DNA from: Roseiflexaceae bacterium
GTDB lineage: Bacteria; Chloroflexota; Chloroflexia; Chloroflexales; Roseiflexaceae
Direction of reading: 5' to 3'
Assembly (NCBI GenBank): GCA_947474225.1
Contig: CANJHS010000021.1
Location: 1-49,665 of the forward strand
DNA length: 49,665 bases
In this document: one piece after another, positions 8,590 to 17,450 of the stretch
Position numbering within the stretch: position 1 is the first letter of the stretch
How the letters are laid out: every line of letters starts with the position of its first letter
Notes under the pieces: generated by a model
The model's input: only the letters and a program-made list of their open reading frames with translations
Databases searched by the model: none
Told to the model about the DNA's origin: nothing
Program-made: the position numbers and the translations under genes

Positions 8590-8622
8590 ACACCGGAGTG
8601 GCAAGTTTTGCCGCTCCGGTGT
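8590..8622 (+). terminator. Stem-loop between binding-protein and permease genes
   Basis: ACACCGGAGTGGC pairs with GCCGCTCCGGTGT (13 bp with one G-U pair, 7-base loop). No T-run follows. Such a stem after an ABC binding-protein gene usually gives partial termination or protects the upstream mRNA, which keeps binding protein in excess over permease. Confidence 0.7.
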
Positions 8623-8659
8623 GTCATTCGATGAACCCCATACAACACGAGAGGTGCAC

Positions 8660-9697
8660 ATGGCTTCTTCGACATTCTCGACTGCGGAGCGTGCGTTACA
8701 GGACAGACGCACACGGCAAAAAGAAGTAAAACGCAATGCTTGGGCATACGTGTTCGTCAGCCCCTTTTATTTGCTGTATGCAATTTTTGGCTTCTTCCCA
8801 CTCGTATACGGGCTGTGGTTATCGCTCCATACGTGGGACGGTATCTCTCCGATGGTATTTGTCGGTTTCAATAACTACATAAAATTAATCACCGTCGATG
8901 AGCTCTGGTGGCAAGCAATCTACAACACCATCTGGTTGTTTGTTGTTGCAACCATTCCACAGTTGTCATTGGCACTCTCACTCGCATTTATTATCAACAG
9001 TGGCTATGTGCGCTTCAAAGATTTCTTCCGTGCCGCATACTTCATGCCCTTTGTTGCATCTGCAGTTGCCGTAGGTATTCTCTTTACGTCACTGTTCGGT
9101 AGCCAATATGGCATGATCAATTTTGTCTTCACGGCAACAGGCCTCGCGAAATACTTTGGCACTGAAGCTGGTGAATGCTACAAATGGGCATTCATGAGCA
9201 ACAATATGGGCTGTGTCATCGATTGGCTACAGTCTGCGCTTTGGCTCAAACCTTCAATTGCACTCATCATCATTTGGCAATGGACCGGATATTCGATGAT
9301 TATCTTCCTTGCCGGACTTCAGTCGATTAACCTTGAACTCTACGAGGCTGCCCGTGTCGACGGCGCAAGTACGTGGGACATTTTCGTCAAAATCACCATG
9401 CCATTGATGCAAGGTGTGATTTTGTTCCAGGTTGTCACGTCGATTATCGGTGCAATGCAGAATTTTGACATTCCTGTGATGCTAGCAGGCGGCACACAGT
9501 CTTCTGCCCCAGGTGGTACCGACCACGCAGGGCTGACTGCTATGATGCAGCTTTACTGGTCAGCATTCAAATACAACACTGGTTCGAAAAGCGGGTTTGG
9601 CTATGCATCAGCAATGTCCTTCATCCTCTTTCTGATCATCGTGGTATTCTCGTTTACCTACAACCGTGCGAACGGTCAGAACCCGACGGAGAACTAA
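8660..9697 (+). CDS. Sugar ABC transporter permease, MalF/UgpA type
   Basis: This 345-residue inner-membrane permease has a charged N-terminal region followed by six or so transmembrane segments, the first at about residues 28-50 (YVFVSPFYLLYAIFGFFPLV). The EAA loop that docks on the ATPase reads YEAARVDGASTWDIFVKITMP. An insertion of about 50 residues rich in polar residues (TEAGECYKWAFMSNN) lies between mid-protein segments. The start ATG at 8660 follows GAGAGG. It pairs with the next gene to form the heterodimeric channel. No ATP-binding subunit is encoded nearby, so a shared MsmK/UgpC-type ATPase encoded elsewhere is inferred. Confidence 0.93.
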   Translation: MASSTFSTAERALQDRRTRQKEVKRNAWAYVFVSPFYLLYAIFGFFPLVYGLWLSLHTWDGISPMVFVGFNNYIKLITVDELWWQAIYNTIWLFVVATIPQLSLALSLAFIINSGYVRFKDFFRAAYFMPFVASAVAVGILFTSLFGSQYGMINFVFTATGLAKYFGTEAGECYKWAFMSNNMGCVIDWLQSALWLKPSIALIIIWQWTGYSMIIFLAGLQSINLELYEAARVDGASTWDIFVKITMPLMQGVILFQVVTSIIGAMQNFDIPVMLAGGTQSSAPGGTDHAGLTAMMQLYWSAFKYNTGSKSGFGYASAMSFILFLIIVVFSFTYNRANGQNPTEN

Positions 9698-9698
9698 A

Positions 9699-10574
9699 AT
9701 GGCAACTACCACGCTAGCTCGAAACCGTAGGAACCGCGATCGTTTGGCCGGTCCTCTCACAATGACCTTCATGTATTCGTTTTTGGCGCTGTTTGCAGCA
9801 GTATCAGCATTCCCTTTTTACTACATGCTTGTCACTTCAACGTACCGCACCAAAGACATTCTGGTTATTCCTCCACCTATTTGGTTTGGCAATTCCTGGA
9901 TGGAGAATTACACGCAGTTGCTTGATAAAGGCAGTCTGCCCTACTTTTGGACTGCAGTCACCAATAGCCTATCGATTGCCTCGTTGCATACCGTCGCGGT
10001 GCTCTTCTTTTGCTCACTGGCTGGCTACGGATTTGCCAAATTCCGCTTCCCCGGCCGCGATGCAATGTTTGCGTTCCTGATCGCCACCCTGATGGTCCCG
10101 GGGGCGCTCGGTCTGATCCCATCATTCATCGTGATGCGCTCCCTCGGTTGGATCGAGACGTGGTACCCACTCATCATCCCAGGCATGGCAAACGCATTTG
10201 GTATCTTTTGGATGCGTCAATACATCGAAAGTGCGATACCCAACGATATGATGGATGCGGCCCGCATCGACGGCGCAGATGAATTCCGTATCTACTGGGG
10301 CATTGTTGTCCCCGTCATTACGCCGGCGCTCGGCGCGTTAGCCATCTTGACTTTCATGGGCAAGTGGAACGAATTCCAATTCCCGCTCCTGATTCTCAAA
10401 GCACAAGAGACGTATACCCTGCCCGTTGCTTTGAGCACTCTGCGATCTTTGCGCGGTACTGAGATTGGCGTTCAGATTCTGGGGTCTAGTATCGCAATTA
10501 TCCCTATCTTGATTGTGTTTATTCTCGCATCGCGCCAATTTATGGCCGGACTAACTGCAGGTGCAGTGAAATAA
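9699..10574 (+). CDS. Sugar ABC transporter permease, MalG/UgpE type
   Basis: This 291-residue inner-membrane permease starts one base after the stop of its partner, behind GGAG. It shows the CUT1 MalG pattern: a first transmembrane helix (MYSFLALFAAVSAFPFYYML), the periplasmic region with TSTYRTKDI, then four further segments. The EAA loop reads MDAARIDGADEFRIYWGIVVP, and FMGKWNEFQFPL is the usual segment before the last helix. With the upstream binding protein and permease it makes a typical carbohydrate-uptake-1 importer lacking its ATPase. The tight spacing implies co-translation. Confidence 0.94.
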   Translation: MATTTLARNRRNRDRLAGPLTMTFMYSFLALFAAVSAFPFYYMLVTSTYRTKDILVIPPPIWFGNSWMENYTQLLDKGSLPYFWTAVTNSLSIASLHTVAVLFFCSLAGYGFAKFRFPGRDAMFAFLIATLMVPGALGLIPSFIVMRSLGWIETWYPLIIPGMANAFGIFWMRQYIESAIPNDMMDAARIDGADEFRIYWGIVVPVITPALGALAILTFMGKWNEFQFPLLILKAQETYTLPVALSTLRSLRGTEIGVQILGSSIAIIPILIVFILASRQFMAGLTAGAVK

Positions 10575-10585
10575 CTCAGGGCCAT

Positions 10586-12241
10586 ATGCATACGCTATCG
10601 CTTCGATCCCTGATACTCGGCGCACTCCTCATGCTCACGGCATGTGGGAGTGCGTTGCATATACCTACTGCAACTGCAATACAGACCGCCATTAGTAGCA
10701 GCAGTATACCTTTCGCAGTGCCACAGCAACCGTGTGGACCACGCTTTACGCGCACAGATCTCGCGCACTACACCAGCGGCGGAAACGCAGGGAGCGCGTT
10801 GTATGCAAGCAATGGCAGTGGTCTTGCAATAGGCGACTTGACCGGTGATGGACGACCGGATATTGCCTTTGGCAACATCGTCGGGACGGTCACAATTTAT
10901 ATAAACGATGGCGATTTCGTTTTCCATCCGGTCCAAACAACATTGACGGATGTACGAAGCTTGGCCGTGGTTGATATCTCCGGGGATGGGCAGCGCGAGC
11001 TCGTTGCGACACGCCGCTTTGCTCCGCCAATTATCGGTACAATCAAGAACAACGTGTTTTCGTATACGGTGTTCCCCGATGTCTTTACTGCGTTTTATGC
11101 GATGGGTTGGCAGGATGTGAATCGCGATGGCCAGCTCGACGCGGTGTTTGGAACATATGACAACGAACAGCTGCAGCACCAAGGCATCATTTTTCAAACA
11201 CGTGGTGGCGGTGGCGTATTTGTGTATACACAAAATGCAGGACACTATATTGGACAACGACTCAATGCAACTGCGCAGGCCCTCGCTATTGTCTTCCCTG
11301 ATCTGAATCACGATGGGCAGCCTGATATTTTAGTGGGGAACGACTTCAACGAGCCCGATGCAGCGTGGACCGTCACTCCCGCAGGCTACACACCTGTCAC
11401 ACCATTTTCGCAGACCACAGAAAATACCATGTCGCTTGATGTTGCGGATTATGACAATAATGGCACTCTCGATATCTATGCCACAGACATGAAGCCCTAT
11501 GATCAAAGCGTCACCACCATGGCACGCTGGTTGCCTGCGATGCTCAAACTCACCCGTCCATTGAGTGCCGATGACCCGCAATATACCGAAAATACGTTGC
11601 AATCTTGGGATGGGAGTGCCTGGCATAACACGGCGTACGATCTCCAGCTTGATGCTACCGGCTGGAGTTGGTCAGCAAAATTCGCTGACCTCGACAACAA
11701 CGGCTGGCAAGATTTGTATGTCGTCAATGGCATGAAAGCCAACGACCTCCTTTCGTATCTGCCACTGGGTGAACTCAAAGAAAAAGACATGCTCTTCATG
11801 ACTGACAATGCAACTTCGTATACCATTGCCAATCGTGGATTGTCTGACACGGGAAGCGGTCGTGCAGCGAGTATGGTAGACCTCGATGGCGATGGAGATT
11901 TGGATGTCGTCGTCAATCCCATCGATGGGTATGCCCAAATATATCGAAATGAGCTATGTCCTACACCGAGTATCGAGATTGTGCTCATTGATCCTACAAC
12001 CGCAAATCGCGACGCAGTCGGATCAGTGCTGACCATTCATACGGGATCACAGCAACAAACACGCACCATTCAAGTTGGCAGCGGGTATTTGTCCGGACAA
12101 TCGACAAGCGTTCACTTTGGACTTGGCACTTCTAGCGGTATCGATAGTCTCGATATTATCTGGCCTGATGGTGCACATTCTGAACTACGCGCTATCTTGG
12201 CGAATCGCATCTATACCATCACGCGAAAGGCGACACAATGA
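10586..12241 (+). CDS. FG-GAP/VCBS repeat lipoprotein with ASPIC/UnbV domain (CRTAC1-like)
   Basis: This 551-residue secreted lipoprotein has its lipobox at LLMLTACGS (Cys20). At least seven calcium-binding-like repeats of the form D-x-[DN]-x-[DN]-G-x-x-D follow, for example DLTGDGRPDIAF, DVNRDGQLDAVF, DLNHDGQPDILV, DLDNNGWQDLYV and DLDGDGDLDVVV. This implies an integrin-alpha-like beta propeller. The last 80 residues form an ASPIC/UnbV domain, ending near GLGTSSGIDSLDIIWPDG. It starts 11 bases after the permease stop and overlaps the next gene by four bases, so it appears to belong to the importer operon or to a unit with the membrane protein behind it. Role unknown; a surface binding or adhesion function is an inference. 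Confidence 0.88.
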   Translation: MHTLSLRSLILGALLMLTACGSALHIPTATAIQTAISSSSIPFAVPQQPCGPRFTRTDLAHYTSGGNAGSALYASNGSGLAIGDLTGDGRPDIAFGNIVGTVTIYINDGDFVFHPVQTTLTDVRSLAVVDISGDGQRELVATRRFAPPIIGTIKNNVFSYTVFPDVFTAFYAMGWQDVNRDGQLDAVFGTYDNEQLQHQGIIFQTRGGGGVFVYTQNAGHYIGQRLNATAQALAIVFPDLNHDGQPDILVGNDFNEPDAAWTVTPAGYTPVTPFSQTTENTMSLDVADYDNNGTLDIYATDMKPYDQSVTTMARWLPAMLKLTRPLSADDPQYTENTLQSWDGSAWHNTAYDLQLDATGWSWSAKFADLDNNGWQDLYVVNGMKANDLLSYLPLGELKEKDMLFMTDNATSYTIANRGLSDTGSGRAASMVDLDGDGDLDVVVNPIDGYAQIYRNELCPTPSIEIVLIDPTTANRDAVGSVLTIHTGSQQQTRTIQVGSGYLSGQSTSVHFGLGTSSGIDSLDIIWPDGAHSELRAILANRIYTITRKATQ

Positions 12242-13032
12242 CGACGATTCCTCCCTTCCGCATGCGTACTATCATCGATTTGCGCGACGTGTCGACCACA
12301 TTGACCGTGGGAGTGTTGATTGGCTGTGTTGTTGCGGTATACGCAGCCACGCTCAAAATGCCGCTGTGGATCCAAGCAGCATGCGTGATCGCGGGCGTGA
12401 TTCCTGCCTATAGTGTGCACGCGTTGCGGATTTTTCGGTTGTACGGGTGGTGGTTCACACTGTTGATGCTCTTAGTTGCTGCCCAAGGATTTCATGGGGT
12501 CGAACATCTCGTGCAGTGGGTGCAATACCACGTGTTGAGGTGGCCATTCTTCAAAGCGAGCGGAATCATATCGGCTGCGAATGCCGAGTGGGTACACTTT
12601 GGGTGGAACTGGATGGTGTTAATTATTATGTCAATATTAGTCAAAGGTGGCTTGAGGAATCGCTACGCCTGGCTAATGTTGCTCTGGACCGTTGCGCATA
12701 CCGCAGAGCACACATTTTTGATGATGCGGTACCTTCAGGCATTATCAGCGTTGGCAAGCTTAGGTGTCCAAAATGTCTCTGCACAAGGACTGCCAGGATT
12801 TTTCGGTCGTGATGGCTGGCTCGCCACGAGTGACGTGACCCGATCGAGTTTTGTATGCCGGGTACCTGGATTTACGACTGCCGTACGTCTGGATGTGCAT
12901 TTTTGGTGGAATGCTGGCGAGACGACACTCTTGACGCTTGCCACAGCAATGGAACTCCGTGTTCGCAATGCATCGCTGAAGCGCCATGCGGTACCACACA
13001 GTCCACTCACAGTAGTGACTGAACAGGTATAA
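12238..13032 (+). CDS. Multi-pass membrane protein with HxxEH motifs, function unknown
   Basis: This 264-residue protein has about five or six hydrophobic segments. Conserved-looking polar residues sit inside or beside them: HGVEHLVQWVQ (H86, E89, H90, Q93), EWVHFGWNW (H120, N124), and HTAEHTFLMMRY (H154, E157, H158), then VHFWWNAGE near residue 222. I recall similar HxxEH-Q and VHFxxN patterns in uncharacterised actinobacterial and Chloroflexota proteins, without a known role. The His/Glu pairs could bind metal or heme in the membrane. It overlaps the FG-GAP lipoprotein gene by ATGA, so the two are probably partners. The region after the fourth segment is longer and may face outside. Confidence 0.75.
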   Translation: MTTIPPFRMRTIIDLRDVSTTLTVGVLIGCVVAVYAATLKMPLWIQAACVIAGVIPAYSVHALRIFRLYGWWFTLLMLLVAAQGFHGVEHLVQWVQYHVLRWPFFKASGIISAANAEWVHFGWNWMVLIIMSILVKGGLRNRYAWLMLLWTVAHTAEHTFLMMRYLQALSALASLGVQNVSAQGLPGFFGRDGWLATSDVTRSSFVCRVPGFTTAVRLDVHFWWNAGETTLLTLATAMELRVRNASLKRHAVPHSPLTVVTEQV

Positions 13033-13059
13033 TGCAAGGAGGTAAACGAGGAGCGTAGT

Positions 13060-15069
13060 ATGTCAATGGGCGCTGGGGTTGTCTATCCACCTGCCTTTAC
13101 ACAGGTATTCGAATCTGAAACAACGCAGACCAAAATCATCAGAAGCCTGTTGATTATCTTTTCGACGCTGCTACCGACGATCCTCCTATTCGACGGCTTC
13201 TTGCGGAGCTTTGACTGGATTGCGCTTGCGCTCTGTCTGGTAACCTGTGCAATCAGTGCGTATCTGGTCATAAGCATTAACCAAAACACTGCAGCAGCTT
13301 TTCTTCCGTCGATGATTATTTTGACTCTCTGCTATACAACGATCGGAATTCGGAGTCTCGGTACCGAGATTCAGATCATTGCGTCTTTGATTGCAGTGGC
13401 AGGTTTTGTATGTGCTTCAAGCACTATCGGGATCATCATCAGCTGTTGGATTCCCCCGCATGAAGGGAGTGAAGCGACACATGCGCTCACACCGGCAGAA
13501 ATTCTGGGCGTTGTGCTACTTTCGCTGCTTGCGCTTGCACTACGTTTATACCAAATCGATGTGTTACCTGCGACACATGTGTTAGAGGCACGGTACGGTC
13601 TCGACGCTCGAGCAGTCCTCCACCAAAACGCCTGGAACCCTATTGCACTGACGTTTGATAACCAGTCTCACCTTTACAGCGTTCTTCTTAGCATTGGAAT
13701 GAAGCTTTTTGGTGATTCATTTGTCGCCATACGCACAGCGTCAGCACTTATTGGGAGTTTGACAGTCGTTTTGTTGTACGTCGCGACCAGACGGTTTTTC
13801 GATGTTCGTACCGCCTGGCTTGCCTCGCTTACATTTGTCGCAATGGCAATACATTTAGAATTTAGTCGCATCGCCACAAGCCCCGTATTGGATGCATTCC
13901 TGATTTGTGCAGTTTTGGCGTTTCTTGCTATCGGTTGGGACACCGGACGAAGACGCGGTTATATACTGGCAGGTGTTACCTTGGGATTATGCCAGTATTC
14001 GTACCACACGGGCAAAATCATCCCGGTTATTTTTGCCATTTGGTTGTGCATGGTCGCGTTGCAAAATTGGGAATTAGTCAAACAACGTCTCTCTACACTC
14101 ACGATGATGTGGGGAATCGCGTTGATCGTAGCGCTCCCGATGTGGTGGACCATTGCCAACCATTGGGAGTCCTATACCACTTCAATACGTGCAGTGAGTC
14201 TTTTTCAGCAGAGTGACACAGCAGGCATAGACTGGCTCCATCGGATTGCAGAAACACAGAAAATGCCAGTTTGGCTGACGATGATCTACTTCGTTCGCGA
14301 TGCTGCCGCTTCATTCATTGCTATTCCAGTACGTGATGGCTACGATGTCGGTCTTGCTATTTTGACGTTACCGAGTGCAGTGTTGTTTATCATCGGGATA
14401 CTCTTGATGATACGTGAATACGACGACCCACGCTACTGGCTCCTCTTTTTGGGGCTCATGACTGCTGTTGCTGTTGCGAGTATGACGATAAACACACCTG
14501 CAGCACAACGAATGATCTACATCACACCTTTTGTTGCTATTGTGGTTGGAATCGGTCTGGCGCAATCGAGTCGTTGGTTACGATTGGAATGGATTCAATC
14601 TGACTGGAGCCTCCCGAATTGGTTGATTCAAGCGATAGGCATTGTCCTCGCAATCGGGATTGCTGGCTATGACGCGAACAATTACTTGATCAATAATCGC
14701 AATGCAGCAATACAGCCTGCCGATGCTATCGCAAGTGCAATCGGCACCACGATTGCATCATTCCCCGAGGGATCAACAGCGTACGTATTCACGGAACCAT
14801 TTATGCGCTATAACGGGAATCCCATTCTGGTCTTTCAAGCGCCACAAGTCCATAGTGTTGATATCGCCCAACCGCTCAAAAGTCCACCACCGTGGGTGCT
14901 TGAAGGTCCCAAGCAGATTTTTCTATTTGCACCGCAACGGAGCAGTGAACTCGCATTAATTCGCGAGTACTATCCTGGTGGCACAGAAAATCGTGTTTTT
15001 CGCCAAAACGGTGAAACTATCTTGCTTTATTATGTACTCGACGGCATTCCTGCGCTCAAAACCCCCTGA
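13060..15069 (+). CDS. GT-C membrane glycosyltransferase (GT39/ArnT-PMT-like)
   Basis: This 669-residue protein has many transmembrane segments (about 11-13) and a C-terminal soluble domain. The GT-C hallmark is the first loop after an early helix: LPATHVLEARYGLDARAVLH, carrying acidic residues followed by the conserved aromatic stretch. A GDSFVAIRTASALIG segment is typical of the ArnT/PMT_2 group. Such enzymes transfer sugars from polyprenyl-phosphate donors to proteins or lipids on the outer face of the membrane. The start ATG at 13060 follows AGGAGG and GAGGAG. The next gene is a DPM/GtrB-like GT2, the enzyme class that makes polyprenyl-phosphate sugars, so the pair probably works in one pathway. 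Confidence 0.85.
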   Translation: MSMGAGVVYPPAFTQVFESETTQTKIIRSLLIIFSTLLPTILLFDGFLRSFDWIALALCLVTCAISAYLVISINQNTAAAFLPSMIILTLCYTTIGIRSLGTEIQIIASLIAVAGFVCASSTIGIIISCWIPPHEGSEATHALTPAEILGVVLLSLLALALRLYQIDVLPATHVLEARYGLDARAVLHQNAWNPIALTFDNQSHLYSVLLSIGMKLFGDSFVAIRTASALIGSLTVVLLYVATRRFFDVRTAWLASLTFVAMAIHLEFSRIATSPVLDAFLICAVLAFLAIGWDTGRRRGYILAGVTLGLCQYSYHTGKIIPVIFAIWLCMVALQNWELVKQRLSTLTMMWGIALIVALPMWWTIANHWESYTTSIRAVSLFQQSDTAGIDWLHRIAETQKMPVWLTMIYFVRDAAASFIAIPVRDGYDVGLAILTLPSAVLFIIGILLMIREYDDPRYWLLFLGLMTAVAVASMTINTPAAQRMIYITPFVAIVVGIGLAQSSRWLRLEWIQSDWSLPNWLIQAIGIVLAIGIAGYDANNYLINNRNAAIQPADAIASAIGTTIASFPEGSTAYVFTEPFMRYNGNPILVFQAPQVHSVDIAQPLKSPPPWVLEGPKQIFLFAPQRSSELALIREYYPGGTENRVFRQNGETILLYYVLDGIPALKTP

Positions 15070-15076
15070 AATGGTG

Positions 15077-15085
15077 TGCTACAAT
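15077..15085 (+). promoter_or_regulatory. Extended -10 element before the GT2 gene
   Basis: TGC-TACAAT forms an extended -10 element inside the short spacer after the GT-C gene. The expected start point (15092) falls on an in-frame GTG followed directly by ATG, so the transcript may be nearly leaderless. Confidence 0.4.
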
Positions 15086-15094
15086 CTGCAGGTG

Positions 15095-16090
15095 ATGAGT
15101 GAGTTTAGTTTGGAACGGGGACCGTTGATGACCAGCGCGAACACAGCCCCACTTTTATCGGTTGTCGCACCGGTATATGACGAAGAAATTCTCCTACCCC
15201 AATTCTATCAACGTGCAACCGCAGCATTAGAACAACTGCAGGTACCATTTGAATTAATACTCGTGAATGATGGTTCGCATGATTCATCTGGTTCTATTAT
15301 GGATAGCCTCCATGACGCAGATCCTCGCGTCAAAGTAATACATTTCTCACGGAATTTTGGACATCAGATTGCCATAACCGCTGGAACAGACCACGCTACT
15401 GGCAGTGCCGTCGCAGTAATTGATTCTGACCTTCAAGATCCACCTGAAGTCATCATCGAGATGTTTCGGAAATGGCAAGAAGGCTATCAAGTCATCTATG
15501 GAGTACGCGCCCAACGTGTAGGAGAGACTGCATTCAAGCGATTTACTGCGAGTATGTTTTATCGGCTTATTCGCAGAATTACCAGTATCAATTTACCGCT
15601 CGACACGGGTGACTTCCGTCTCATGGACAAGCGCGTTGTCGCGGCAATGACGAAAATGCGTGAACATCATCGCTTTATGCGTGGTTTGTCTGTATGGGTC
15701 GGATTCAAGCAAACAGGGGTACAGTACAACCGTGATGCACGTACCGCAGGTGTGACCAAATACCCTTTTCGTAAGATGCTGCGGTTCGCCCTCGACGCAA
15801 TCACCAGCTTTTCGTACCTACCCCTCCAACTCGCCACATACGTCGGATTTGCCGTTGCCGGGGTGAGTGCCGTGGCCATGGTTATTGCGATCGTGCTCCG
15901 TTTAATGAACTCTAATATTTTCTACGGGCAAGCAACCACATTGGTCAGTGTGCTGTTTTTAGGTGGCATCCAATTAATTTTCTTAGGTGTGATCGGTGAG
16001 TACCTCGGACGTATCTATGATGAAGTAAAACGCCGCCCATTATATATTGTCGCGGAACGCCGCGGCGTAGAGGAACCAAACATTGAGTGA
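15095..16090 (+). CDS. Glycosyltransferase family 2, DPM1/GtrB-like
   Basis: This GT-A glycosyltransferase has the family opening LLSVVAPVYDEE, LILVNDGSHDSS and the metal-binding DSDLQDPPE. MDKRVV and HHRFMRGLSVWVGF follow as in dolichol/undecaprenyl-phosphate mannose or glucose synthases. Two C-terminal hydrophobic segments (about 80 residues from the end and again before the stop) anchor it, as in GtrB. It most likely loads a sugar onto undecaprenyl phosphate for the GT-C enzyme encoded just upstream. Start choice is open: ATG at 15095 (331 residues) lies right after a putative leaderless promoter, while ATG at 15128 has a GGGGA site six bases upstream and would give 320 residues. Confidence 0.92.
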   Translation: MSEFSLERGPLMTSANTAPLLSVVAPVYDEEILLPQFYQRATAALEQLQVPFELILVNDGSHDSSGSIMDSLHDADPRVKVIHFSRNFGHQIAITAGTDHATGSAVAVIDSDLQDPPEVIIEMFRKWQEGYQVIYGVRAQRVGETAFKRFTASMFYRLIRRITSINLPLDTGDFRLMDKRVVAAMTKMREHHRFMRGLSVWVGFKQTGVQYNRDARTAGVTKYPFRKMLRFALDAITSFSYLPLQLATYVGFAVAGVSAVAMVIAIVLRLMNSNIFYGQATTLVSVLFLGGIQLIFLGVIGEYLGRIYDEVKRRPLYIVAERRGVEEPNIE

Positions 16091-17450
16091 AATTCCAAAG
16101 GAAGCGCTCTATGGCACAACCGAAACAGCGCGTGGCACAAAGCTCCACACCACAAAACCACCACGTGACAAAGCCTTCCTCGTCGGCAGTGAACTGACCG
16201 GTGGGCGGAGTCAATGGCCAGCTGCAGATTCACTCGCAGAACTTGCACTCCTTGCCGATACTGCCGACATCGACGTGGTTGGTACGATGTACCAACGGCT
16301 CAAACATACCTTTTCTCAATACTTCATTGGACCCGGTAAAGTGGAAGAAATCAAAGCCCTGAAAGAAACACTCGGCTACGATATTGTTATCTTTGATGAT
16401 GAGCTCACTCCTGGGCAAACCCGAAACCTCGAAGAAACGCTCGACACCCCTGTACTCGACCGAACAACAATCATTTTGGACATTTTTGCGAGTCATGCAC
16501 GCACGCGCGAAGGTGCAATTCAGGTTGAACTGGCGCAATACAAATATCTTTTGCCTCGTTTACGTCGTCAATGGTCCCATTTGGAACGCCAAGCGGGCGG
16601 CGGTGGTGGATCGGCTGGCGGTGTCGTCGGCCTCCGAGGACCAGGCGAAACACAGCTCGAGGTCGACCGACGGCTCGTTAACAAACGTATCACCGTCCTC
16701 GAAGCGCAAGCACGAGACATTCACTCCCAACGCGAAGTATATCGCGAACGCCGTCGCAAAACCGGTGTGCAAGTGGTTGCTATTGTGGGCTATACCAATG
16801 CCGGCAAATCGACGCTGCTGAACGCAATTTCGCATGCGACTGTCCGTGCTGAGGATCGACTGTTTGCGACACTCGACCCAACGACACGGCAGGTGACTAC
16901 TCCTCACGGAACGCAGTATTTGTTGACCGACACGGTAGGTTTCATCCAAAAACTGCCAACGGAGCTCGTTGTCGCCTTTCGCGCAACCCTCGAAGAAATA
17001 AAAGATGCAGATTTGATTCTGCACGTACTAGATATTACGCACGGCAATGCGGAACAACAGGCAGCAACAGTCAACGATACGCTCAAACAACTCGAGTGCT
17101 CTGATACACCAACCCTTGTTGTTTTAAACAAAATCGATAAGCTCGCTGGGGTCGATGAACAAACGGTGGCGAACATGGCGGAAGCACTTGGACTCCCCAA
17201 AGACTTTATCGCAGTGTCTGCCCAAGAACATTGGGGACTCCAAGCCCTGTCAGCGCGTATTGAACTCATGCTCGAACAAGAGATGGTAGACCTCCGTGCA
17301 TACATTCCCTATCGCCGTGGCGATTTGCTCCAAACCTGGCGGCAACGCGGTGTCATCACGTCAGAAGAATACGATGCTGATGGCGCAATCGTGACTGGTA
17401 AACTGCCGAAATCATTGGTACATACGATGCGCGGTGCGACGGCCCCATGA
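16083..17450 (+). CDS. hflX: Ribosome-associated GTPase HflX
   Basis: This 455-residue GTPase has the HflX N-terminal domain (YFIGPGKVEEIKAL, DDELTPGQTRNLE, DRTTIILDIFASHARTREG). A Gly-rich linker with GLRGPGETQLEVDRR follows, then the G domain: G1 GYTNAGKS at 236-243, G3 DTVGFI, G4 NKID. HflX splits stalled or stressed ribosomes and is often heat-inducible. The start is a TTG at 16083 that overlaps the GT2 stop by eight bases; no in-frame ATG near it fits, so a rare start codon is inferred. The stop overlaps the MFS gene by ATGA. Linkage to glycosyltransferases appears incidental. Confidence 0.95.
   Translation: MSEIPKEALYGTTETARGTKLHTTKPPRDKAFLVGSELTGGRSQWPAADSLAELALLADTADIDVVGTMYQRLKHTFSQYFIGPGKVEEIKALKETLGYDIVIFDDELTPGQTRNLEETLDTPVLDRTTIILDIFASHARTREGAIQVELAQYKYLLPRLRRQWSHLERQAGGGGGSAGGVVGLRGPGETQLEVDRRLVNKRITVLEAQARDIHSQREVYRERRRKTGVQVVAIVGYTNAGKSTLLNAISHATVRAEDRLFATLDPTTRQVTTPHGTQYLLTDTVGFIQKLPTELVVAFRATLEEIKDADLILHVLDITHGNAEQQAATVNDTLKQLECSDTPTLVVLNKIDKLAGVDEQTVANMAEALGLPKDFIAVSAQEHWGLQALSARIELMLEQEMVDLRAYIPYRRGDLLQTWRQRGVITSEEYDADGAIVTGKLPKSLVHTMRGATAP

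Noticed and set aside
12447-12812. Possible small gene within the HxxEH membrane protein region
   Set aside because: It is an out-of-frame shadow of the 264-residue membrane protein, which has clear hydrophobic periodicity.
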